Shown here in pieces: positions 1 to 6,893 of a stretch of DNA of 64,000 nt. This stretch comes from CAXBES01 sp963974915 (lineage in GTDB: Bacteria; Bacteroidota; Bacteroidia; Flavobacteriales; Flavobacteriaceae): assembly GCA_963974915.1 (NCBI GenBank), contig CAXBES010000015.1, positions 39,074 to 103,073 of the forward strand, in the 5' to 3' direction. The first letter of the stretch is position 1. Every line of letters begins with the position of its first letter. The notes below the pieces were generated by a model. The model searched no databases, was not told the DNA's origin, and worked only from the letters and a program-made list of their open reading frames with translations. Both the position numbers and the translations under genes were made by a program.

Positions 1-464
1 CCCTTCGTTTCCCAACTACCTTCTAAAGATTGTTGTGCAGAATCGAAGGTTTCCTTATACCACATTCCCATCGCAACTCCTGTTGCCGGAATAGTTTGCA
101 TCCCTGTTGCAGAGCTTTGGTGTGGTATTTTAGGTTTATCTTCATCCCGTAAACTGGGATGTGAGTAATATGTTCGTCCGGCAGAAAAAGGATCATCCTT
201 TTTAGCGAGGACCTGCAACATCAGTTCATAGGGCTTCATCCCTATTGCCAACAGCATCGAATCATCCCGATAGTACGGGAACGCATAATCCTGTGGCAAC
301 AATTGCATCCCTATTGCCGTCTGAATTACTTCATGCCCTCTCGAAGTTGCGTGAACATATTTAGAAACAACTTTAAAATTTTCTTCGTAAGCTTCAGTCA
401 TGGCTTTTGCCGTAACGAGATTTGTAAAGGCTTTTTTTAATATGTCTGTATCTATTTTACTCAT
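1..464 (-). CDS. 2-oxoacid dehydrogenase E1 component, N-terminal part (cut by window edge)
   Basis: An open frame starts at an ATG at 462-464 and runs off the left edge, giving about 154 residues and no stop. The sequence (SRGHEVIQTAIG, FPYYRDDSMLLAIG, HQSSATGMQTIPATG) matches the thiamine-diphosphate-binding alpha part of branched-chain/pyruvate-type E1 enzymes. These decarboxylate a 2-oxoacid and hand the acyl group to the E2 lipoyl arm. It begins 25 bp after the E2 stop on the same strand, so E2 and E1 are very likely co-transcribed at the end of the phenylacetate operon. In Bacteroidota such E1 proteins are often fused alpha-beta chains of nearly 700 residues, which cannot be checked here. 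The substrate is unknown. Confidence 0.85.
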   Translation of the reverse strand, partial: MSKIDTDILKKAFTNLVTAKAMTEAYEENFKVVSKYVHATSRGHEVIQTAIGMQLLPQDYAFPYYRDDSMLLAIGMKPYELMLQVLAKKDDPFSAGRTYYSHPSLRDEDKPKIPHQSSATGMQTIPATGVAMGMWYKETFDSAQQSLEGSWETK

Positions 465-489
465 TATTTTTTTATCTCCTTCCTGAATA

Positions 490-1779
490 CTAATATTTTC
501 TATTTGTGTCAAACTGCTCCATATAATCGGCTATTCTTCTTAAAAAAGAGCCGGCCAGATACCCATCAACAATTCTGTGATCGAAGGACAAGGAGAGGTA
601 CATCATACTTCTTATCTCAATTTCATCACCACTCTCCCGTTCCATAACTTCAGCGCGTTTCTTAATGATCCCCGTAGCGAGAATGGCTGCTTCCGGCTGA
701 TTGATAATGGGAGTTCCCATGACACTTCCAAAAGTACCTACATTACTAATAGTGAAAGTGCTATCTTTTGTATCATCTGCCTTTAACTTATTCTCCCTGG
801 CTTTTGCTACTAATTCATTTGTACTTCCCGCCAACTCATTTAAGTTCTTTTTATCGGCATTTCGAACTACCGGCACAATTAAATTACCACTTGGCAATGC
901 AGTTGCCATCCCTATATTTATATCATCTTTTACGATAATATTGCTTCCGTCTAAGGAAGAATTAATCATCGGAAAGTCGGTAATAGCTTTAGCCACAGCT
1001 TCAATAAACAGGGGTGTAAAGGTTAATTTTTCGTTGTGTTTTTTCTGAAAGGCAATTTTATTCTCATTTCGCCATTGTACCATTTCAGTTAGATCGGCTT
1101 CCACATAGGCAGTTACATGTGGTGACGTATGTTTACTATAGATCATGTGATCTGCGATCATTTGTCGCATTCTATCCATTTCCACGATCTTCCCTTTACC
1201 TTTGTCGAATTTTAGATCCGGAACCATAAATCCTGACACTTCAGGAACCGCTTGCGCAAACTGAAACGGCCGACCTCCATCCAGGTAGTTAATAACGTCA
1301 CTTTTACGAAGTCTTCCATCCTTTCCTGTCCCTGAAATTCTCGCTAATTCTTCATAACTAATATGATGCTTTCTAGCCATAGCGTCAATAAGTGGCGAAA
1401 TAAATACATTTTCGTTCACTTTGAATGACTTCTGAGGGGAACCCGAATGTGATTTTTTTTTGGGAATAGATTTTGTATTCTCTCCAACTTTTACGTCGGT
1501 TTTTATTTTTTCTTCGGAAGGCTTCACTTTTTGGTCTCCTGACAGCTTTAAAACAGCGATTACAGCTCCTACAGGCACAACTTCCTTAGCTTCCACCTTA
1601 TGCTGAAGCATTTTGCCCGAACCCGGAGCAGGAACCTCATTATCAACTTTATCGGTAGCAACTTCGACTAAGATATCGCCTTCTTCAAATGAATCACCCT
1701 CCTTTACCAACCAATTGATGATGGTACCTTCAGTAATACTCTCGCCCATTTTGGGCATCTTAAATTCAATTTCTGACAT
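490..1779 (-). CDS. Dihydrolipoamide acyltransferase (E2) of a 2-oxoacid dehydrogenase complex
   Basis: A 429-residue E2 that transfers acyl groups from E1-bound thiamine to CoA. Domains in order: lipoyl domain (about 1-80, lipoylated Lys44 in ATDKVD), a charged linker, a peripheral-subunit (E3)-binding domain (about 126-165), and the acyltransferase core ending in the catalytic DHRIVDG motif (His401, Asp405). It lies 14 bp after paaY and 25 bp before the E1 gene, so it looks like part of the phenylacetate operon. Family knowledge cannot tell branched-chain from aryl-pyruvate specificity. Its position suggests feeding acyl-CoA, possibly phenylacetyl-CoA, into the pathway, which is inference. 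Confidence 0.9.
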   Translation of the reverse strand: MSEIEFKMPKMGESITEGTIINWLVKEGDSFEEGDILVEVATDKVDNEVPAPGSGKMLQHKVEAKEVVPVGAVIAVLKLSGDQKVKPSEEKIKTDVKVGENTKSIPKKKSHSGSPQKSFKVNENVFISPLIDAMARKHHISYEELARISGTGKDGRLRKSDVINYLDGGRPFQFAQAVPEVSGFMVPDLKFDKGKGKIVEMDRMRQMIADHMIYSKHTSPHVTAYVEADLTEMVQWRNENKIAFQKKHNEKLTFTPLFIEAVAKAITDFPMINSSLDGSNIIVKDDINIGMATALPSGNLIVPVVRNADKKNLNELAGSTNELVAKARENKLKADDTKDSTFTISNVGTFGSVMGTPIINQPEAAILATGIIKKRAEVMERESGDEIEIRSMMYLSLSFDHRIVDGYLAGSFLRRIADYMEQFDTNRKY

Positions 1780-1792
1780 ACAGTCTTTATCT

Positions 1793-2398
1793 TTAATCTT
1801 TTGTTTCTTTTCTAATCTCCTGCAACGTTTTATAAAAATCCTCCTGAACAGGTCTCTCCTTCGGAATCTCCCTCAACGGCTCAACAGCTTCTAAAGTTTC
1901 GTAACAATCTGAAGGTAATTGTTGATACAATTTTGTTCCGGCTGTTTTCCATGCGATCATCTCATCTGTGATATCTCTTATGGCTTTCGCAGGATTCCCA
2001 ACAATTAACTGCCGCTTAGGGAAAACAGTCTCTGCCTTAATAAAAGACATAGCGCCAACAATGCATTCATCTCCAATTTCCGCGTCGTCCATGATCACAC
2101 TATTCATACCAATTAAACAATTGTTACCCAGATTAGCCCCGTGAATGATGGCGCCATGTCCCACGTGAGCGCCTTTTTTTAGTACAATAGACTTCCCCGG
2201 AAACATATGCACTGTGCAATTCTCCTGAACATTTACACCATCTTCCAGAATGATCTCCCCCCAATCTCCACGAATCGCAGCTCCCGGACCTATATAACAG
2301 TTTTTGCCAATGATCACATTGCCTGTTACAGCCGCCAAGGGATGTACAAAACTACTTTCGTGAATTACCGGGATATGTCCTTTAAAACTATATATCAT
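1793..2398 (-). CDS. paaY: PaaY-type hexapeptide-repeat protein (gamma carbonic anhydrase family thioesterase)
   Basis: A 201-residue left-handed beta-helix protein with hexapeptide repeats (VIIGKNCYIGPGAAI, HVGHGAIIHGANLG) and histidines for metal binding (VHMF, HVGHG, IIHG). The C-terminal part (VGNPAKAIRDIT, then a helical tail) is typical of PaaY. In phenylacetate catabolism PaaY hydrolyses dead-end ring CoA thioesters that block the pathway. The gene is intact, but its first 143 bp are duplicated at 2783-2925 upstream of a GIY-YIG nuclease gene. As a result its start is now preceded by a palindrome rather than directly by the crotonase gene. The ATG at 2396-2398 is preserved in both copies. 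Confidence 0.9.
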   Translation of the reverse strand: MIYSFKGHIPVIHESSFVHPLAAVTGNVIIGKNCYIGPGAAIRGDWGEIILEDGVNVQENCTVHMFPGKSIVLKKGAHVGHGAIIHGANLGNNCLIGMNSVIMDDAEIGDECIVGAMSFIKAETVFPKRQLIVGNPAKAIRDITDEMIAWKTAGTKLYQQLPSDCYETLEAVEPLREIPKERPVQEDFYKTLQEIRKETKD

Positions 2399-2420
2399 AA
2401 CTTATTCCTGCGTAGGCAGG
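2256..2420. repeat. 165-bp direct repeat, copy A (5' end of intact paaY plus palindrome)
   Basis: This stretch matches 2783-2947 at an offset of 527 bp, with only two mismatches that I can find (2267 versus 2794, and 2400 versus 2927). It covers the first 143 bp of paaY, its start codon and the first 17 bp of a 20-bp palindrome. Similarity stops sharply at 2255 and 2421. The near-identity points to a recent event. Confidence 0.95.
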
Positions 2421-2743
2421 AATCTTTTTATCTTATAAACAGAATTGACACCATTTTCCCAATTCAAAGAAATATCGATCCAATTCGGATTCATATTATT
2501 AATTAATTTTAGCTTCCAATCTCTTTTCCACTTTTTGAGTTGTTTTTCTCTTTTTATAGCAATATCCCCTTTAAGGAACTCTTCAAAATAAACCAGTTTA
2601 TCACAATTGTATCTCGCTGTGAATGAATTTTTATACACCTTGGCTCTGTGTTCCTGAGCCCTCGCTGCCAGATCATTTGTTACTCCTATATATATAACAC
2701 CTTCTGGTCTATTTGTCATTATATAAACATACCAGTTACCCAT
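2402..2743 (-). CDS. GIY-YIG family nuclease, small stand-alone type
   Basis: A 113-residue protein with the GIY-YIG fold: WYVYIM and VIYIG form the paired motif, Arg28 lies in LAARAQEH, and Glu66 in IAIKREKQLKKWKR is the likely metal ligand. The family cuts DNA using one metal ion. This compact form lacks any recognisable DNA-targeting domain. The last six codons (FLPTQE) and stop are encoded by a palindrome at 2404-2423, and an inverted copy lies at 2760-2779 upstream of the start. The gene begins 2 bp after the stop of a truncated paaY fragment, so it may be translated by coupling from the operon message. It interrupts the catabolic operon and looks like a mobile passenger. Confidence 0.85.
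   Translation of the reverse strand: MGNWYVYIMTNRPEGVIYIGVTNDLAARAQEHRAKVYKNSFTARYNCDKLVYFEEFLKGDIAIKREKQLKKWKRDWKLKLINNMNPNWIDISLNWENGVNSVYKIKRFLPTQE
2404..2423. repeat. Palindrome ATTCCTGC-GTAG-GCAGGAAT, copy 1
   Basis: Perfect 8-bp arms with a 4-base loop. On the minus strand it supplies the codons for the GIY-YIG C-terminus (FLPTQE) and part of its stop. It resembles REP-like hairpins. Confidence 0.9.
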
Positions 2744-2745
2744 AC

Positions 2746-2925
2746 TTAAATCAAATTAGATTCCTGCCTACGCAGGAATATTTCCCCCCAATCCCCACGA
2801 ATCGCAGCTCCCGGACCTATATAACAGTTTTTGCCAATGATCACATTGCCTGTTACAGCCGCCAAGGGATGTACAAAACTACTTTCGTGAATTACCGGGA
2901 TATGTCCTTTAAAACTATATATCAT
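2746..2925 (-). pseudogene. Truncated paaY 5' fragment fused to palindrome-encoded tail
   Basis: From the ATG at 2923-2925 the frame copies the first 48 or so residues of PaaY, then runs through palindrome copy 2 (reading FLRRQES) and stops at 2746-2748, giving 59 residues. It lacks most of the beta-helix, so it should not be functional. Its stop lies 2 bp before the GIY-YIG ATG, which could let translation restart at the nuclease. It is a duplication product of the intact paaY downstream. Confidence 0.85.
2760..2779. repeat. Palindrome copy 2, inverted (ATTCCTGC-CTAC-GCAGGAAT)
   Basis: Exact reverse complement of copy 1, placed 17 bp upstream of the GIY-YIG start. Copies 1 and 2 therefore frame the nuclease gene as terminal inverted repeats. 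Confidence 0.9.
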
Positions 2926-2947
2926 ACCTTATTCCTGCGTAGGCAGG
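2783..2947. repeat. 165-bp direct repeat, copy B (truncated paaY plus palindrome)
   Basis: Second copy of the repeat described at 2256-2420, lying between the GIY-YIG gene and the crotonase gene. It ends at 2947, ten bases from the crotonase stop codon. The 362 bp between the two copies (2421-2782) hold the nuclease gene and an inverted palindrome, so the layout resembles an insertion with an unusually long target duplication. Confidence 0.95.
2931..2947. repeat. Palindrome copy 3 (partial, same orientation as copy 1)
   Basis: ATTCCTGCGTAGGCAGG followed by TTT instead of AAT. It lies 10 bp after the crotonase stop codon and may be the original hairpin at which the cassette was acquired. Confidence 0.85.
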
Positions 2948-2956
2948 TTTTTTACG

Positions 2957-3709
2957 CTACTTAAATCTTTTCAATGTTTCTTTGGTAAATTCAGAAAGTA
3001 CCAACCTCCCTGAAATCACCGCTCTTTCTGCTAACAAATTATCCCAATCTTCGGTGCCTTGCCACATTACCTTTTTCATTTCTTTCATAGCCTCCGGATT
3101 GTACTTACACAAATTCTCTGCAAAAGCCTGAACTGCTTTATCTAATTCTTCAGTAGAGTCAAAAACCTGAGCATACAGGCCTTTATTTTTAGCCCATTCG
3201 GCATCATAGAACGAATTCGCATCGATCGCAATTTGAGACATTCCGCTTAAACCAAGCTTGCGTTCAACTGCGGGACCAACCACAAACGGACCAATACCCA
3301 CATTCAATTCGCTTAACTTAATAGCAGCAAATTTTGTAGCCATACAGTAGTCTGTTGCAGATGCCACACCAACTCCACCCCCAACAGCCTTCCCCTGAAT
3401 GCGACCAATGATGAACTTCGGACATTTACGCATTGCATTGATCACGTTTGCAAAGCCGCTAAAGAAAACACGACCCGATTCGGGATCATTGATGTTGATT
3501 AATTCACTAAAACTGGCTCCTGCACAAAAGGTACGATCACCTCCACTTTTAAGGATTATAACTTTTACGTCGCTATTATTAGCCGCGCTGTTGATCTCAT
3601 CAACTAATTTTGCAAGAAGATCTCCCGGAAGGCTATTGTGAGCAGGATGAAAAAACTCTATGGTTGATATTCCGTTTTCTATGTTTTGCTTTACGTAAGG
3701 ACTATTCAT
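2957..3709 (-). CDS. Enoyl-CoA hydratase/isomerase (crotonase) family protein of the paa operon
   Basis: A 250-residue crotonase with the oxyanion-hole segments FCAGASFSEL (61-70) and GKAVGGGVGVASATD (106-120). Of the two acidic residues used by classical hydratases, the first is Gly114 (GGGVG) while the second is kept as Glu134 (KLSEL). One acidic residue is more in line with isomerases or divergent members than with a standard hydratase. The gene follows paaZ by 6 bp, and the cluster otherwise lacks a PaaF-like 2,3-dehydroadipyl-CoA hydratase, so this protein is the candidate for that step. The assignment is by context. Confidence 0.75.
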   Translation of the reverse strand: MNSPYVKQNIENGISTIEFFHPAHNSLPGDLLAKLVDEINSAANNSDVKVIILKSGGDRTFCAGASFSELININDPESGRVFFSGFANVINAMRKCPKFIIGRIQGKAVGGGVGVASATDYCMATKFAAIKLSELNVGIGPFVVGPAVERKLGLSGMSQIAIDANSFYDAEWAKNKGLYAQVFDSTEELDKAVQAFAENLCKYNPEAMKEMKKVMWQGTEDWDNLLAERAVISGRLVLSEFTKETLKRFK

Positions 3710-3715
3710 ATTATT

Positions 3716-6211
3716 TTAGTTAATTAGACCAAATTGCTCAAAATGATGATTTAAATGTTTTCTTTCGAGCAAATACCACTCGAATCTGTTTAATTCACCA
3801 AAGACTACATTTTTTGTTCTTACCTCAGGATTATCCTTAAAAAATTGCAGATATTCTTCTCTGGCTTCTAACATTTTTTTCTTGGCTGTTTCTAGATCTG
3901 GATGCTTTAGTTTAGAAATTTCAGATTTCTCCGCAAGCGGAAAATCATACTCTTTTGGCATTGGTTTGTAATTGTATAATGTTTCGTGTGTTTTTTCCAG
4001 ATATTTTTCAGGAGTAGCAATATCAAAATCCTGAATCTCCCCTGAAGCTATTCTGTATGTATATTCTAAATGCTCGACCATTTGTTGAGGCGTCATAGCC
4101 CCCCAGTTGGGTTTTGATTCTGGAGTAAGATGATTCAAAAATTCTTCGATCTTTTCCGAAGTCATTTCAGTAAAAACCGTTTGCTTTTTTTTAACCATGG
4201 TCAGGATGGTTGCAATTGCTACTAACTCATCTTCAGTATCGAAAATTTCTACATACCATTTTACAATTCCACTCGGTAATTCGGTTCCTCTCGAATCACG
4301 ATCAACTTTTTGCTTACATGTTAATCGCACATAAACTGTGTCGTTATGGTAAATTGGACGTAAAAATCTACATTCTTCCAATCCGTAGTTGGCCGCTACC
4401 GGTCCCTTATTTGGATACACAAAAAGCCCCGCAGCTGCTGCGATAATAAAATAACCATGAGCTGTTCTCTTTTCAAAAATACTTCCGTCTAGAGAGGTGA
4501 TATCGGTGTGCGCATAGAAATGATCCCAGGTTAAGTTTCCGAAGTTAATAATATCGGTATCTGTTATAGTTCTATTATGTGTTTTGAGGGACATTCCGGG
4601 TTGAATATCTTCCCAATGGTAGGCAAAAGGATGTTTCTCTGCCTCTTTATAATCGGCGTTTGGCTGATAAATTCCTGTTACCTCAGTAAGTGTTGTTGGC
4701 GAACCTTGAATGGCACATCGCTGTAAATAGTGTTTTACACCTCGCATTCCGCCCATTTCTTCTCCTCCACCGGCTCTTCCGGGACCGCCATGAATTAAAT
4801 TTGGAAGCGGAGATCCGTGACCCGTACTCTGTTTTGCACTTTCTCTATTGAGTATTAAAATCCTCCCGTGATGGGATGCCGCATTTACTGTATAATCTTT
4901 GGCGATGTTATTATCATTGGTAACAATAGAACTAACCAACGAACCTTTCCCCATTTTAGAAAGTGTGATCGCATCTTCCAAAGTCTTATATGGCATGAGC
5001 GTACTAACCGGTCCGAAGGCCTCTGTGACATGAGCTGCTTCGTTTTTTAAAGGATCATCTTCGCGAAGTAAAATAGGCTTTAAGAACGCTCCTTTCTTAG
5101 CATCGGCACCAATTGTTTCTACTTCGGAAAGATCTCCGTAAACAAGATCTGCTGTTTGGGTTATTTTGTTAACCTGCTCTATAACAGAGTTGCGCTGCGC
5201 ATCACTCACCAAAGATCCCATTCTAACTTCTTTTAACCGCGGATCGCCTATAGTTACTTTATCTAGCGCCTTTCCCAGTGAAATCTGCACATCTTCAACC
5301 AATTTCTCGGGAACTATTATTCTGCGAATTGCTGTACATTTCTGTCCGCATTTTACAGTCATTTCATTTCTCACTTCCTTGATAAACAGGTCGAATTCGG
5401 GGGTACCCGGAACAGCATCTTCTCCTAAAATTGCTGCGTTCAACGAATCTGCTTCCATTGTAAATGGCACCGACTCTTCTATTAGCTGCGGATGGTTTTT
5501 AAGCTGCCTTCCTACTTTAGCGGAACCTGTAAAAGTAATGACGTCTTGCGATTGAACCGTGTCTAAAATAGATTTAGCCGTACCGCTAATGAGCTGCAAA
5601 GAACCTTCGGGAAGAATCCCTGAAGCGATAATTTCTCTAACCACCGCTTCGGTTAAATAAGCGGTTTGTGGTGCCGGTAGTACTACGGCCGGCATTCCTG
5701 CCATCCAATTCACTGCACATTTTTCTAACATTCCCCAAACCGGGAAGTTAAAGGCATTAATGTGTACCGCAACTCCTTCGCGAGGGACCATAATATGATG
5801 TGCCATAAAGCGTCCGCCGCGAGAAAGATCTATTGGGTCACCTTCAACGTGATAAGACTGATTTGGAAAGAGTTTCCGAAGAGAAGCATTGGCAAATAGA
5901 TTCCCAAAACCACCTTCAATATCGATCCAGCTATCAATTTTAGTAGCACCAGTTCTATAACTCAATTCGTAAAAGGCCTGTTTCTTTTTAACTAAGTACA
6001 TTGCCAATTTCTTAAGCATGTTTCCTCGTTCCTGGAAAGTCATTTTACGCAATGTAGCACCCTTCTCACGGCCGTACTGAAGTATAGCCGGAATATCAAG
6101 TCCATTGGTGGTAACACTTGTAAAATGCTCGCCGGTAATAGAATCAAGTACGGGGGCACCATCGCCTTTTCCATCTTGCCAATGACCTTGTATGTAATGT
6201 TGTGTTTTCAT
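3716..6211 (-). CDS. paaZ: Bifunctional PaaZ: oxepin-CoA hydrolase / semialdehyde dehydrogenase with extra C-terminal domain
   Basis: An 831-residue PaaZ, which opens the seven-membered oxepin-CoA ring and oxidises the resulting aldehyde. Residues 1-520 form an aldehyde dehydrogenase with catalytic Glu253 (TMEAD) and Cys292 (GQKCTA). About 540-677 is a MaoC-like hydratase (NFGNLTWDHFYAHTD). E. coli PaaZ, about 680 residues, ends there. Here residues 678-831 add a mostly helical domain with MTPQQMVEHLEY and a KHLNHHFEQFG end, resembling DinB/DUF1569-type four-helix metal-binding proteins. The SDR gene precedes it by 79 bp and the crotonase gene follows by 6 bp. Confidence 0.93.
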   Translation of the reverse strand: MKTQHYIQGHWQDGKGDGAPVLDSITGEHFTSVTTNGLDIPAILQYGREKGATLRKMTFQERGNMLKKLAMYLVKKKQAFYELSYRTGATKIDSWIDIEGGFGNLFANASLRKLFPNQSYHVEGDPIDLSRGGRFMAHHIMVPREGVAVHINAFNFPVWGMLEKCAVNWMAGMPAVVLPAPQTAYLTEAVVREIIASGILPEGSLQLISGTAKSILDTVQSQDVITFTGSAKVGRQLKNHPQLIEESVPFTMEADSLNAAILGEDAVPGTPEFDLFIKEVRNEMTVKCGQKCTAIRRIIVPEKLVEDVQISLGKALDKVTIGDPRLKEVRMGSLVSDAQRNSVIEQVNKITQTADLVYGDLSEVETIGADAKKGAFLKPILLREDDPLKNEAAHVTEAFGPVSTLMPYKTLEDAITLSKMGKGSLVSSIVTNDNNIAKDYTVNAASHHGRILILNRESAKQSTGHGSPLPNLIHGGPGRAGGGEEMGGMRGVKHYLQRCAIQGSPTTLTEVTGIYQPNADYKEAEKHPFAYHWEDIQPGMSLKTHNRTITDTDIINFGNLTWDHFYAHTDITSLDGSIFEKRTAHGYFIIAAAAGLFVYPNKGPVAANYGLEECRFLRPIYHNDTVYVRLTCKQKVDRDSRGTELPSGIVKWYVEIFDTEDELVAIATILTMVKKKQTVFTEMTSEKIEEFLNHLTPESKPNWGAMTPQQMVEHLEYTYRIASGEIQDFDIATPEKYLEKTHETLYNYKPMPKEYDFPLAEKSEISKLKHPDLETAKKKMLEAREEYLQFFKDNPEVRTKNVVFGELNRFEWYLLERKHLNHHFEQFGLIN

Positions 6212-6290
6212 TTTAAATTATAAATTTAAATCTGAAGAATGATAAATGTACTTTTGAGGCTAATATTTTACATTTTTCAGTTTGTATTTT

Positions 6291-6893
6291 TTAAGCTCTA
6301 ATTCTTAAAATTTGTCCGTTAATTTTTCCCTTCACACTTTTCAGATAAGCGTCTGTAACCTTCCGCATTGCTACGGGGGTATTTCCCGGGAAGTAATCTT
6401 TATATTTTTCGTATGCATCTTCTACCAGATCTGCTGAGACAACGTTCACTCTAATTCCATTTTTTAATTCTAAAGCGACCGCCATTACAAAGCTCTGGAT
6501 CGCACCATTTACCATGGCTGCGCTGGTTGTCATATCTACTGGTTCATCGGCAAGGATTCCCGTGGTTAATGTAATGGATCCTCCTTCATTTAAATAATCT
6601 CTTCCCAATCTTACCAAATTTACCTGTCCCATCATTTTACTCTTAATACCTATATAGAAATCTTCTTCGGAAAGGTTATCGAATTTATCCCATTTGGCAT
6701 CTCCCGCCACATTTATAATTGCATCAACCTTCCCCACTTTCTGAAACATTTCAGAAATAGAATTAGAATTGGATATATCTACGGTAACATCGCCCGAAGT
6801 TCTACCCGCCACAACGACTTCATGTTTTTCAGAAAAACGCTCGGTAACCGTTTTCCCGATAGTTCCATTTCCTCCTATTATCAATATTCTCAT
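6291..6893 (-). CDS. Atypical short-chain dehydrogenase/reductase
   Basis: A 200-residue Rossmann protein beginning MRILIIGGNGTIG, the dinucleotide-binding glycine motif. The NVAGD segment corresponds to the family NNAG motif. The usual catalytic YxxxK is absent: the aligned stretch reads TTSAAMVNGAIQSF. The ATG overlaps the TGA of paaJ by 4 bp, so the two are translationally coupled. The substrate is unknown. Missing Tyr and Lys argue for an altered chemistry or a binding role. Its place between paaJ and paaZ ties it to phenylacetate catabolism or a side branch. Confidence 0.8.
   Translation of the reverse strand: MRILIIGGNGTIGKTVTERFSEKHEVVVAGRTSGDVTVDISNSNSISEMFQKVGKVDAIINVAGDAKWDKFDNLSEEDFYIGIKSKMMGQVNLVRLGRDYLNEGGSITLTTGILADEPVDMTTSAAMVNGAIQSFVMAVALELKNGIRVNVVSADLVEDAYEKYKDYFPGNTPVAMRKVTDAYLKSVKGKINGQILRIRA

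Noticed and set aside
2207..2964. Two plus-strand frames (2207-2506 and 2713-2964) encoding nearly identical peptides, suggesting paralogous small proteins
   Set aside because: They are antisense to paaY and its duplicated fragment. The similarity is explained by the 165-bp direct repeat, and neither looks like a protein family.
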